The notes beneath the pieces are model-generated. The model saw nothing but the letters and a program-made list of their open reading frames with translations, was not told the origin of the DNA and did no database searches. Shown in pieces: positions 35,195 through 46,553 of a stretch of 64,000 nt of DNA. Each line of letters opens with the position of its first letter. The stretch's first letter is position 1. The stretch covers positions 1 through 64,000 of the forward strand of contig CANNZV010000502.1 in the NCBI GenBank assembly GCA_947561585.1, in the 5' to 3' direction. The position numbers were made by a program, and so were the translations under genes. The DNA is from Caprella mutica (lineage: Eukaryota > Arthropoda > Malacostraca > Amphipoda > Caprellidae).

Positions 35195-36360
35195 TTAATT
35201 CGTAATTTATGTTGAGGGAATGATTGTGCAAGATGTCCCACTTGCGTCCACTGTAATGAAGCAGGCCAAGAAGCAAGCCAATTATGGAAACAGCAGGCCA
35301 GGATGAACTGGTTGTCCCAAAAGAAGATCAGAATGGTACCATGGAGAAAGACCAAATGAATATGGTTGATCCCCATCGAAAATCAAGAAGACGACTGACC
35401 CGTTGAGAGATATATTTGTAGAGAGAATTGAAAGCTGTTTATGAGAATATGTGGAGGGATTTCTAACTGCTTAACTACCTCAAAGAAGAGCTAAACCCTA
35501 GCACTATATCCTGTAACTAGTAGAAAAGGTACAGGAACTCGTATTCCTTTAGTGAAGAGACTGAAGGGATTACCAATAGGAGAGGGCTGGGATTCTACTT
35601 CTCTTGCCTTAATAGAAGTGTTCTAAAGGTTCTTCCACACAATAGCCCCGAAAAATGTTCCTTTAAGCGGCGACGCCTAGCCGTGTGAGTGGTCGACCGT
35701 TCGGAGTGGTGCGAGCAATAGTTCTAGCGATTTTAACCGCTAGTAGCTGACCATCACCAAAGCGTATAAATTCGTATTAGGTGATGTTATTTTGTTGCTT
35801 TTTAATTGAGTTTCAAACAATGAATCAGTTGACTGAAAGCAAATATCTGTAATTTAATATGTTGGCATTTTTGTTATGTAATGTTCTCAATTAGTTTTAC
35901 ACTATCTTTAAGTTATTTGCACCCTAATGTAATATTTTAGTCATTGTATATTTAGTTTTTCACTAACAAGTAGTTATCACTGTGGGCATTTTACAAAGGG
36001 TATTTTTTATGTCTAACAACCTATTTGATACACTTCTACTGTATGATGTGGAATTATTTCAAGAATTAGCTTTTATTTCCTAACTGCCGATCTTAATTTT
36101 CTTACCTTAATTAATTTCAATTTGGTATTTTACCTAATGACTTTTACAACGGTTCATTAAAATTTAATGAATTTAGTTCTAGTTTGTTAATGTTTAGTAA
36201 AAATGAACAGTTTTGTTCCTTTTCACGTTTATAAGGTCTCTCAGGTTATTTTTTTTTACTATTTTGTATTTAGGCTGTGAAGAAATTATTAGTAAAGGTT
36301 TAATTTAAAATAAATTTCACTTATGTATAATAAAGATGATGTCTTGCATCACATGTAATA
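35195..36360 (+). other. Predicted 3' untranslated region
   Basis: AT-rich sequence after the stop with no further coding exon. AATAAA occurs at 36309-36314 and again at 36329-36334, followed by a GT-rich stretch (GATGATGTCTTGCATC), so cleavage near 36345-36360 is likely. A weaker ATTAAA is at 36156-36161. This predicts a 3' UTR of about 1.15 kb. Confidence 0.55.
36309..36334 (+). promoter_or_regulatory. Tandem poly(A) signals
   Basis: Two AATAAA hexamers (36309-36314 and 36329-36334) lie 20 bp apart and are followed by GT-rich sequence. They are the first canonical hexamers after the stop codon that I find on this strand. Confidence 0.5.
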
Positions 36361-37010
36361 TTAAAATTAATTTAAGTTAACCGTTTATTTTTCATCAATC
36401 CAATTTTTTTATTTTATCTAGGTGAACATTAACTAAATTTTAGGTATTTTCAACACTTCGTTTAAATTTTCGGTTTATTGCTAGAAAATTTTGGTATCTC
36501 TGACATGGATTAGATCTTTAAAAAAAATTTCATACGGTATTTGTCTTTAGATATTTTGAAATTGTTGTGATAAACCTAAGATGGAAGTGTCTAAATAGTT
36601 ATAGGTTCGACGTCATCCCTGCACAATTAAACTAGAGTGGTGTGAGATTTTTTTCGTGTTCTATGTGCCTCCCTTAGAAAATCTAAGAATCTAGCGTACC
36701 TATATGTAGTTCGAAATTTGAAAACCTGTCGATTCGAATCAAGTAGAATAAAATTAAATAATTTTGTCCTTAATAATATTGCACTTCTTTGCATTTTCAC
36801 CGAAATGTATACAATACATTAATAGTATTTATTGAATTTGTTTAATTTTGGATTCTTCTAAAGTACTGTTTCTCCAATTTTTTTTACCTATATATTATCA
36901 TGGATCGGTGAAAGGAGAGTATCGGTGATTGAGTAGATATCCAATTTACAACAGTTTTGTGTGAAAATACATTTTTTTACATTAATTTTGTAATTGAAAT
37001 ATTGGTATTA
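36361..37010. other. AT-rich downstream spacer
   Basis: No gene, RNA or repeat is recognised. Confidence 0.4.
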
Positions 37011-37110
37011 GGGTGGCTTTCTGAATTATCGAGCTGGTTCACATTTTCGATCATTTCTGAGGAAAAATATTTAATAACTAGATTTTTATATAATTTTCCA
37101 TATGATTGAT
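37011..37110. mobile_element. Family A MITE fragment, copy A7
   Basis: After TA, GGGTGGCTTTCTGAATTATC and GGTTCACATTTTCGATCATT match the family A left arm. No clear right arm is found, so it is truncated or badly eroded. Confidence 0.6.
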
Positions 37111-37336
37111 ACTCTGGGTCAATTTGATGATAGGATACCTGGCCCTATATAATTAATTAGTTTGTATCTTTTAAATATGTTTTCGCTAAGTTAACTACTA
37201 GTTATTAAGTAGGTTTGTGTGTTTATCTTCTTATTCTCTTTCTTTAAAACAAATTTGAGTCGTGTTAATTTTTTTGTTATGTTAGTGCTATTATTTGTAC
37301 ATTGAATGTATATAGTGTGTTATTTTACTAGGGGAA

Positions 37337-37527
37337 AGTTATGGTGGGCCATGGAAGATTAAGTAGGGGACCATCTTAATTATGGTGGGGTCATAGAAGA
37401 TTAAGTAGGGGACCATCTTCATTATAGTGAGCCCACCATAATCTTCGATGACCCCACCATAATCTTCGATGACCCCACCATAATCTTCGATGACCCCACT
37501 ATAATCTTCGATGGCCCCACCATAGTT
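37337..37527. repeat. Family F element with arms expanded on both sides
   Basis: Two direct copies of the left arm (AGTTATGGTGGGCCATGGAA and ATTATGGTGGGGTCATAGAA) are followed by five inverted arms repeating at 21 bp (ATAATCTTCGATGACCCCAC). A hairpin element whose right arm in particular has been turned into a short array. Confidence 0.88.
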
Positions 37528-37794
37528 TCTCTACCTTAGGTGGCTCCATTTTAACATTTTAGGCATCAATGAATATTGTGATAAACCTTTCTACATATTG
37601 CTGTACAATAAATTAGGTGTATAATTCATAGAAAACTATTTTCTACGTTAAGAAATTTTTGCTATCTTCGAATAGTATTTTGAAAAAATTCTTAAAAAAT
37701 AAAAATGTGATATTGGTAACAAGTTTCTAATTATCCACAGTATATATAAAAAAAAAAATATTAAAAAAAAAATATCCGGTGAAAGATTAATTTA

Positions 37795-37985
37795 AAAATT
37801 GAAATATATTAAAAAATAAATATGGAAAATAGAAATATAATATGGAAAATAAAAAAATAATATGGAAAATAATAAAAAAATAATATGGAAAATAATAAAA
37901 AAATAATATGGAAAATAATAAAAAAAATAATATGAAAAATAATAAAAAAATAATATGAAAAATAATAAAAAAATAATATGGTAAA
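37795..37985 (+). repeat. AT-rich tandem repeat of about 22 bp
   Basis: About eight copies of TAATATGGAAAATAATAAAA plus one or two A. The Phe/Ile/Tyr minus-strand frames over it are not genes. Confidence 0.85.
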
Positions 37986-38308
37986 ATCATTATGTACAGA
38001 AAAATAAAATAATGGAAACAATTTGGAAAAGTGAACAAAATCGAAAAAATAACATTCAAAATATATTTTACACAATATAAATGGTCATAAAATAAGTCCT
38101 CAAAATTCTCACCAGTTGATATTTTTTATCAAGGAATAAAATTCACTATAATTGAAAAATACTAAGCAATATAATAATAAAAAATCATATTAGTGTCCAA
38201 AAATTAAGATTACATGTTATCATGAAATTACCTACCAATGAAGTATGATAACTAAAATTTGTTATTTGAATTTTTATTTTAAAACTGATGTTAAAGTAAC
38301 TATAAATA

Positions 38309-38635
38309 GGATACGTTCTGCGTTAGTGGACACTTTCTCATATTCGATCTTAAAAGAAAAAACTTTATAATAATTATCATTTAACTCATTTTCATTCGTA
38401 AAGGGTTGTGACAATATGCTTTTAAAATTCATAGATCTTAAGAATATCACAGACGAAATGAAATGGTATCGAATACTATATACCGCTGGTGTAGAACCAT
38501 TCAATACTCTTCAATTCTCTCCGTCTATAATATTTCTGGGATCTATGATTTTAAAAGCATATTGTCACAACCATTATCATTACGCATCTTTTTTCTATGA
38601 TCGAAAATGTGGAACCGTCCGATAACTTGGAACCC
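38309..38635. mobile_element. Family A MITE, copy A8, carrying a nested family B element
   Basis: Left end follows TA with GGATACGTTCTGCG and a CACTTTCTCATATTCGATCT arm. The right arm is ATGATCGAAAATGTGGAACC then GTCCGATAACTTGGAACCC. Between them sits the complete 170-bp B2 element (38403-38572). The A copy is therefore older than the B insertion. Confidence 0.85.
38403..38572. mobile_element. Family B MITE, copy B2 (nested)
   Basis: A 170-bp element almost identical to B1 at 19254-19423, from GGGTTGTGACAATATGCTTT to a mirrored AAAGCATATTGTCACAACC. It is inserted in the centre of family A copy A8. The high similarity of the two B copies implies recent activity compared with the host element. 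Confidence 0.88.
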
Positions 38636-38751
38636 AGACAGAAAATTGTTATCAAATCTAAATTATTCCTGGAATATTCCCTCGTAAAAGAATTGGAAAA
38701 GTATCCAGTACTATTATTGCAGGAATATCCTCTAATTATCGAACTGATATC

Positions 38752-40880
38752 GAGGGAATATTAAGATATGAAGGGAATATTAAGATATGAAGGGAACAGT
38801 AAGATATGAAGGGAACATTAAGATATGAAGGGAACAGTAAGATATGAAGGGAATAGTAAGATATGAAGGGAATAGTAAGATATGAAAGGAATATTAAGAT
38901 ATGAAGGGAACAGTAAGATATGAAGGGAATAGTAAGATATGAAGGGAACAGTAAGATATGAAAGGAATATTAAGATATGAAGGGAATAGTAAGATATGAA
39001 GGGAATAGTAAGATATGAAGGGAACAGTAAGATATGAAGGGAATAGTAAGATATGAAGGGAACAGTAAGATATGAAGGGAATATTAAGATATGAAGGGAA
39101 CAGTAAGATATGAAGGGAATAGTAAGATATGAAGGGAATATTAAGATATGAAGGGAATATTAAGATATGAAAGGAATATTAAGATATGAAGGGAACAGTA
39201 AGATATGAAGGAAACAGTAAGATATGAAAGGAATAGTAAGATATGAAGGGAATAGTAAGATATGAAGGGTATATTAAGATATGAAGGGAACAGTAAGATA
39301 TGAAGGGAATAGTAAGATATGAAGGGAATATTAAGATATGAAAGGAATATTAAGATATGAAGGGAACAGCAAGATATGAAGGAAACAGTAAGATATGAAA
39401 GGAATAGTAAGATATGAAGGGAATAGTAAGATATGAAGGGAATATTAAGATATGAAGGGAACAGTAAGATATGAAGGGAACAGTAAGATATGAAAGGAAT
39501 AGTAAGATATGAAGGGAACAGTAAGATATGAAAGGAATATTAAGATATGAAGGGAACAGTAAGATATGAAGGGAACAGTAAGATATGAAAGGAATAGTAA
39601 GATATGAAGGGAACAGTAAGATATGAAGGGAACAGTAAGATATGAAAGGAATAGTAAGATATGAAGGGAACAGTAAGATATGAAGGGAATAGTAAGATAT
39701 GAAGGGAACAGTAAGATATGAAGGGAACAGTAAGATATGAAGGGAACAGTAAGATATGAAGGGAATATTAAGATATGAAGGGAACAGTAAGATATGAAGG
39801 GAATAGTAAGATATGAAGGGAACAGTAAGATATGAAGGGAACAGTAAGATATGAAAGGAATAGTAAGATATGAAGGGAATAGTAAGATATGAAGGGAATA
39901 TTAAGATATGAAAGGAATATTAAGATATGAAGGGAACAGTAAGATATGAAGGAAACAGTAAGATATGAAAGGAATAGTAAGATATGAAGGGAATAGTAAG
40001 ATATGAAGGGAATATTAAGATATGAAGGGAACAGTAAGATATGAAGGGAACAGTAAGATATGAAAGGAATAGTAAGATATGAAGGGAACAGTAAGATATG
40101 AAAGGAATATTAAGATATGAAGGGAACAGTAAGATATGAAGGGAACAGTAAGATATGAAAGGAATAGTAAGATATGAAGGGAACAGTAAGATATGAAAGG
40201 AATACTAAGATATGAAGGGAACAGTAAGATATGAAGGGAATAGTAAGATATGAAGGGAATAGTAAGATATGAAGGGAACAGTAAGATATGAAGGGAACAG
40301 TAAGATATGAAAGGAATAGTAAGATATGAAGGGAATAGTAAGATATGAAGGGAATATTAAGATATGAAGGGAATAGTAAGATATGAAGGGAATAGTAAGA
40401 TATGAAGGGAATAGTTAGATATGAAGGGAATGGTAAGATATGAAGGGAATAGTAAGATATGAAGGGAATACTAAGATATGAAGGGAATATTAAGATATGA
40501 AGGGAATAGTAAGATATGAAGGGAATAGTAAGATATGAAGGGAATACTAAGATATGAAGGGAATATTAAGATATGAAGGGAATAATAAGATATGAAGGGA
40601 ATAGTAAGATATGAAGGGAATAGTAAGATATGAAGGGAATAGTAAGATATGAAGGGAATAGTTAGATATGAAGGGAATAGTAAGATATGAAGGGAATACT
40701 AAGATATGAAGGGAATATTAAGATATGAAGGGAATAGTAAGATATGAAGGGAATATTAAGATATGAAGGGAATATTAAGATATGAAGGGAATATTAAGAT
40801 ATGAGAGGAATATTAAGATATGAAGGGAATATGAAAATATGAAGGGAATACTAAGATATGAAGGGCATATTAAGATATAA
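38752..40880 (+). repeat. 19-bp minisatellite array with higher-order blocks
   Basis: About 110 copies of a 19-bp unit, AAGGGAATAGTAAGATATG, with ACAGTAAG and ATTAAG variants. The rare variant GAAGGAAACAG occurs at 39207, 39378 and 39948, spaced 171 and 570 bp (9 and 30 units), inside matching blocks of neighbouring variants. That is a sign of multi-unit duplication. Confidence 0.97.
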
Positions 40881-41155
40881 TTAGACTATCCCAGGAATTA
40901 TCCCTCTTGCCTGGGAAATTTACCTTAAATGATAAGACATATTAGAGGCAAATTAACAGGTTTTATTATCATTGAACTCTGGCTTGTAAACTTAAACATT
41001 GAGTTAATTTTTTAAATATTTTTGTACAATGCATGTATATTTTATTGAACTAATTATACTATAGATATTTTTAATGCAAAATAAATAAACTTTAATATAT
41101 TAACTTATCTTATATAAATAAAATGTAATCAAACTATAATCCGGTATATAAAGAT
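40881..41155. other. AT-rich spacer
   Basis: Separates two arrays. Nothing recognised. Confidence 0.35.
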
Positions 41156-41605
41156 AAGTACCCCAAATGAGGACACTGTTAGCAATATAGGGACACAGTA
41201 AGTACCCCAATGAGGACACTGTTAGCAATATAGGGACACAATAAGTACCCCAATGAGGACACTGTTAGCAATATAGGGACACAGTAAATACCCCAATGAG
41301 GACACTGTTAGCAATATAGGGACACAGTAAGTACCCCAATGAGGACACTGTTAGCAATATAGGGACACAGTAAATACCCCAATGAGGACACTGTTAGCAA
41401 TATAGGGACACAGTAAGTACCCCAATGAGGACACTGTTAGCAATATAGGGACACAGTAAGTACCCCAATGAGGACACTGTTAGCAATATAGGGACACAGT
41501 AAGTACCCCAATGAGGACACTGTTAGCAATATAGGGACACAGTAAGTACCCCAATGAGGACACTGTTAGCAATATAGGGACACAGTTCTGTGTCCCTATA
41601 TTGCT
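41156..41605 (+). repeat. 43-bp minisatellite closed by a perfect hairpin
   Basis: Ten copies of a 43-bp unit (AGTACCCCAATGAGGACACT and so on) with anchors 43 bp apart. At the right end the last unit meets its own reverse complement. AGCAATATAGGGACACAG (41568-41585), TT, then CTGTGTCCCTATATTGCT (41588-41605) form perfect 18-bp arms around a two-base centre. Confidence 0.96.
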
Positions 41606-42032
41606 GTATAGGGACACAATAAATAATATTGCGGATATTTTACAAAAGATAGTACATCATCCATCTTTGAATTCACTTTTAGATAGTCATTTTAATTAAT
41701 AAATATTATCTTTGGCATCCATAATTGAATATTAAAATAATTTAACATTTTTCTCAAATCAAACATGAATGCTCTTTCAACAGTTAATGCTATGGACGCA
41801 TTCCATGGCTGTCTTTCAGCCATCGAATCCCAATGGTCGAAAAAAGAGTTTAATTATGTTCGAATCAACCGTGCATTCCTTTCCCAATCGAAAAGGCAAT
41901 AGGCTTCGAACATACTGGCCCCATTTTTAGGTGCTCTGCTAAGTAGACCTACTTTTCTAAAGTTAACCCCCGCCATTGTGCTTCGACTGCCCAACCGTGA
42001 AATTATCAACAAAACCTATTTTGAAAGTCTGG
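41606..42032. other. Unassigned sequence
   Basis: Less AT-rich around 41780-42000. No gene is recognised. Confidence 0.35.
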
Positions 42033-42225
42033 CTCAGTCGGCAGAATTATAATCTACAGATCGTCTATTATTGTACAGTGCGATATACATTGAGTGTATC
42101 TTCTGATATTATTATCGGGAAGTTCCAACGAAAGATGGTATAGATTTGTTAAATGATCATTTAATGATCAATTATAATCGCAATTCGGGCTCCGACGATC
42201 GGCGGTTCTAAATTTTTAACTGGGA
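42033..42225. mobile_element. Family D element, copy D4
   Basis: Left end CTCAGTCGGCAGAATTATAA, then AGATCGTCTATTATTGTAC. The right end, TCCGACGATCGGCGG, is followed by AACTGGGA. Matches the layout of D3 at 22106-22344 with many changes. Confidence 0.65.
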
Positions 42226-43549
42226 ATAGCTGTACCTGCTGCAGTTTTGGAAAGTAAGTCTAGTGAAGGCGTCATATCAGCATATCTGAGGGCAATAAAC
42301 TTTGAACCAGACACAAATAAAATACTCTAGATTCTCTTAGAATGTACTTAGCAAAATCAGACGGATCTAAAATTCCTAAGCTAATGAAAAAAAAAAACAT
42401 TTTAATGAAATTTCTTGTAGCTAGGGATGAAATAATGGCAGGCCCATCGAAAATGGGCTACTATGGCCCTCCCATAGATTTCTCTGGGGCCTATGGTTAA
42501 ATATATTGCTCGTTGAGTCAGGAGATGCATTGGGTAAAATGCAGTCAACTGACTTCTATTCAAATAAGGGATTGAATTTCCGGTGTCCGATGGAGAGGTA
42601 CAAAAAGAGGGACACCTATTGTCCCAAGGTGTGCCCGATGAGTTAAAAAGCGTGTCCCTTCTTTCTACTTTGAACAGCATTCCATTATTAGTCGCAAGGG
42701 GCCATCCACCACGCAGGTAACTTCTTCATTACGTATGTAAATGGATATAGATAGGTATAAAAGTTTAGGTTTTTGAAAGAATAGGTATAAAACTATTTAC
42801 TCGATATAAGTTGTCTACCCTATAAGCAATTTCGACAAAAATTCTACAGTTTCATTATATTAGAAATGTATTGAAAGCAAATACAAATACTGAATGTAAA
42901 GAAACAAAAAAGAAAGAAAATAGCCTACGCCGTTTTCTTTCCAATATAATTGGTATTCAATGGGGCACTGTGGTATTTATATTATTTCATTAAATTTTAG
43001 GTTTTTTGAGTAGATTAGTTAGGTTTCAAACATTTATAACCAATTTGTGATTGAAAATTGTTTTAAAGTTTGGTTATTTAGAAAAAGCTAATTATTTAAA
43101 TAATTTGATTTATTATAATAATATAATAAAACAGATTTTTAAAATTTATAATTTTACAAAATATACAAATAATTTATATAAAAAAATAGTAACTAATTAT
43201 CTATGGAATTTAAACCAAATTCTTATATCAAACTAATATTTCGTATTAGGAACCTCTTTATACATAACATATTAATGAAATTGATGAAAAAAATATACAA
43301 TGCATTAAAGCCTATAATGCATCTATGGAAAATGAATGCATTTATTCATTCTATCTATTTTTTCGATTCTTTTTTCTTTGACTGGGTGAATGATGTTTGT
43401 GACCACCTTTAGGGTTGCCTGTGGATTTCACACATCTGCCCCAGGGGCCCATGCGGCTAAAAAGGTACGGTAGGTACCGGTAATACCCACCCTGACGGTA
43501 AAGGCAACACATTACGTCAGGATTGGTGACTTTTGACGTTTGTGACGTA
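42226..43549. other. Unassigned sequence
   Basis: The 92-codon minus-strand frame at 42402-42680 lies in a less AT-rich patch but has no recognisable domain. 43051-43412 is AT-rich with small frames. No gene is supported. Confidence 0.35.
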
Positions 43550-43668
43550 GGGTAAGTTCCATATTATCGAACAGTTCCACCATGTCGATCATAATTATAA
43601 CTTAACGTTAATTTCAATTGGTATCCATGACACCTACAGGTAAACAATAAATAATACCAAATAAACAC
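43550..43668. mobile_element. Family A MITE, copy A9, left half with core C
   Basis: Follows TA. GGGTAAGTTCCATATTATCG, GAACAGTTCCACCATGTCGA, then core C left half CAATTGGTATCCATGACACC at about 43616-43640. The right half is missing. A second A element begins at 43671 directly after it. Confidence 0.75.
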
Positions 43669-43670
43669 TA

Positions 43671-43828
43671 GGGTAAGTTCTTAATTATCGGTCAGTACTA
43701 CATCTTCGGTTACGTAAGAAAAACAATATAAAAATTATTGTTATTACACTGTGTTATCTAATAACAATTTTTATATTGTTTTTTCTTATATGACCGAAGA
43801 TGTAGTAGTGACCGATAATTAAAATTCA
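43671..43828. mobile_element. Family A MITE, copy A10 (GTCAGTACTACATC subtype)
   Basis: Follows TA. GGGTAAGTTCTTAATTATCG and GTCAGTACTACATCTTCGGT at the left are mirrored by ATATGACCGAAGATGTAGTA and a GTGACCGATAATTAA end. About 158 bp and strongly palindromic. The arm subtype is shared with A12 at 46391. Confidence 0.85.
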
Positions 43829-44191
43829 AACTAATATAATCAGTAAAATAATTATCTATTTAGTATGTTTTTTATTCTTTTCTACTCAATGTATATATTT
43901 TAATATTTTTATGCATGTTTTTTATTTTATTACCTACTAAAATTTGCATCTTGTAATTGACTCTTTACCATAACCATTTCATTCGAAATCAACAAAAAAT
44001 ATTGGCATACAATACCTATATGTATTGGTAATAATTACTTGCTTTTTCTATGTTTTTTAGGATGGTATGTTTATTTTCGATGGTTAAGCTACATGCATGT
44101 ATTATACGAGGGCGAACATATTACCTTTTAATAAAGGAAACAATTTAAAAGTAACTAACGTATAGTGAATTTAATGACTAACCAGAAGAAA
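43829..44191. other. AT-rich spacer
   Basis: Nothing recognised. Confidence 0.35.
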
Positions 44192-44769
44192 AGTTATGGT
44201 GGGGCCATAGAAGATTGAGAGAGAAAGTTATGGTGGGGTCATAGAAGATTGAGAGAGAAAGTTATGGTGGTGACATAGAAGATTGAGGAAGAAAGTTATG
44301 GTGGGGCCATAGAAGATTAAGAGAGAACGTTATGGTGGGGCCTTAGAAGTTTTAACGAGACACTTATGGTGGGGCAATAGAAGATTAAGGGAATAAGTTA
44401 TGGTGGGGCCATAGAAGATTAAGAGAGAAAGTTATGCTGTGGCCATAGAAGATTAAGAGAGAAAGTTATGGTGGGGCCATAGAAGATTAAGAGAGAAAGT
44501 TATGGTGGGGCCATAGAAGATTAAGCGAGAAAAAGTTATAGTGGGGTCATAGAAGATTAAGAGAGAAAGTTATGCTGGGGCCATAGAAGATTGAGATAGA
44601 AAGTTATGGTGGGGCCATAGAAGATTAAGAGAGAAAGTTATAGTGGGGCCATAGAAGATTAAGTGATAAAAAGTTATGGTGGGGCTATAGAAGGTTGAAA
44701 ATGGACCCTCCTTAATCTTCTATGGCCCCACAATAAATAAATCTTTTAATCTTCTCTGCCCACCATAAT
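44192..44769 (+). repeat. 34-bp array of the family F arm, second locus, closed by inverted arms
   Basis: About 15 copies of AGTTATGGTGGGGCCATAGA plus AGATTAAGAGAGAA (34 bp), more diverged than those at 8029. The array ends in two inverted arms, AATCTTCTATGGCCCCACAA at 44714 and a weaker CTTCTCTGCCCACCATAA. It has the same architecture as the 8-kb locus but a different spacer sequence. Confidence 0.93.
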
Positions 44770-45455
44770 GGTAGGTAGACACCTTGTAATTATTTCCAAA
44801 AAAAGTCCATTCTTTCGTTTCAAAATTGAAGGAATTTCGCCTCCTCCGATAAAACCGTAAAAAATTTACTCCGTAACTTTCGCGCCAAACTTCGAGTGGA
44901 TTCTTTTTACGTCGGCTTGCGCAACGTCATTTGAATAATTAAGATGTTTATAAGACATTCAGCTTGACATCGATTTTAAATTACGTCATGGACAACATTT
45001 CAGCTATGTGATCAGTACATATTTCAACAGTAATTTAAAACAAATCTGGAATGAAAATTTCATCCTAGATATTTTCAATTGTTTATTTAAATTAAAATTA
45101 ATTGAGGATTTTGAAGATTGAAATAATTTAATTTTAAAAGTTCTACTTAAATCTAATGTGCTCAAATTATATATAACAAAATAAGCACATGTGGGTAAAC
45201 GTATTGTCTTTTGTAGTCGAAAAATGTGTGCGTAATAATTGGGAATTTTACCTACACATTTACCTAACCACAAAAAAAATGAAAAAAAAAATATTTAAAA
45301 TACCTATGTAGTCTAATATATAATAATATATGTTTTATTTTTTATTGATATTTAGTTGTATAATATATAATCGTAACCAAGAAGCTATCAAAAAATGTAA
45401 ATACTTTTTATAAATTCGTTAATTCGTAATTTTGTTTACGATTAAAGAGAATACT
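44770..45455. other. Unassigned AT-rich sequence
   Basis: The 89-codon minus-strand frame at 45004-45273 has no recognisable domain. No gene is supported. Confidence 0.35.
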
Positions 45456-45559
45456 TAATCTTCTATAGCCCCACCATAACTCAATCTTCTATGGCCCCAC
45501 CATAACTCAATCTTCTATGGCCCCACCATAACTTAATCTTCTATGGCCCCACCATAACT
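45456..45559 (-). repeat. 26-bp array of the family F arm, third locus
   Basis: Four inverted-orientation arms, AATCTTCTATGGCCCCACCA plus TAACTC or TAACTT, at a 26-bp period. No opposing arm is seen nearby. Confidence 0.93.
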
Positions 45560-45711
45560 TCCATTACAATTCAAATCAATACCTTTTTTTCTCCACTGTT
45601 CACTAGAGCTTAAGATTGTTTGTAGGTCTTACAAAACACACTCTGGTTTATTGTTCCAACTGAAGTCGATTTGAAACAAACAGAAAAATAAAAAAAAGCA
45701 AGAAGCTAATA

Positions 45712-46138
45712 GGGTAAGTTCTTAGTTAACGAACAGTTCCACATCTTCGATCACACAAGAAAAAAATCAGAAAATTTGTAATTTAAATTTTATTTTAATT
45801 GGTATATCCAGGATACATGCAGGTACATGATACATGCAGGTATCATGGATACCAATTAAAATAGAAGTTAACCGTTTGTGCAATGAGTTAATTTAAAATG
45901 AGAATTTTTAGGATATTCTTATACTATAAATGTAAAAAATCATATTAAACAATAAAAAAGAATTCTTTATATTTTAAAAATCACAGTTGTGCTTAAATAA
46001 TGATCGTCTGTGGTAAATATTAAAAAGAAAAATACGCAAAAAGGGACATATATGTCACCCTAGGTAATAAAGGGTTAAATAATTATCATTTATTTTTACT
46101 CGAAGATGTGGAACCGTCCGATAACTTGGAACTTACCC
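45712..46138. mobile_element. Family A MITE, long copy A11, with core C
   Basis: Follows TA. GGGTAAGTTCTTAGTTAACG and GTTCCACATCTTCGATCACA at the left; GAAGATGTGGAACCGTCCGA then TTGGAACTTACCC at the right. 427 bp. Core C at 45793-45863 is internally duplicated around ATACATGCAGGTA. About 250 bp of extra AT-rich sequence lies between the core and the right arm. Confidence 0.87.
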
Positions 46139-46390
46139 TGTGTACGTTGAAGGTTCTTTTTGTAAGATGAACTTTTTTCTATGTTTCCATTCGCAGTATT
46201 TCCTAGAATAATATTTATTATTGGCGTTTAGAGACGCGTTTCTTAGAAATGTGATATTACTTTCAATAGTAAATTTAAAGTAAGGATATCAGAAAACTTG
46301 CATTCAATATAATTAAGACTTAGGGGAACATTTGTAGGGCAAACTAACTTAAAAAAGTTACCATGCAACGATTATTTTCCGTCACCAATA

Positions 46391-46553
46391 AGGTAAGTTA
46401 CGAATTATCGGTCAGTACTACATCTTCGGTCATGTAAGAAAGAACAATATTAAAATTGTTATTATTACACAGTGCTATCTAATAATAATTTTTATATTGG
46501 TTTTTCTTATATGTCCGAAGATGGAGTACTGACCGATAATTCGTAACTTACCC
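46391..46553. mobile_element. Family A MITE, copy A12, almost intact
   Basis: TA on both sides (46389-46390 and 46554-46555). Left AGGTAAGTTACGAATTATCG and right CCGATAATTCGTAACTTACC are inverted matches. The arms carry the GTCAGTACTACATC subtype. 163 bp and nearly symmetrical over its whole length. Confidence 0.9.

Noticed and set aside
38274..38625. Short frames at 38.3-38.6 kb
   Set aside because: They lie across the nested A8/B2 mobile elements and have no coding meaning.
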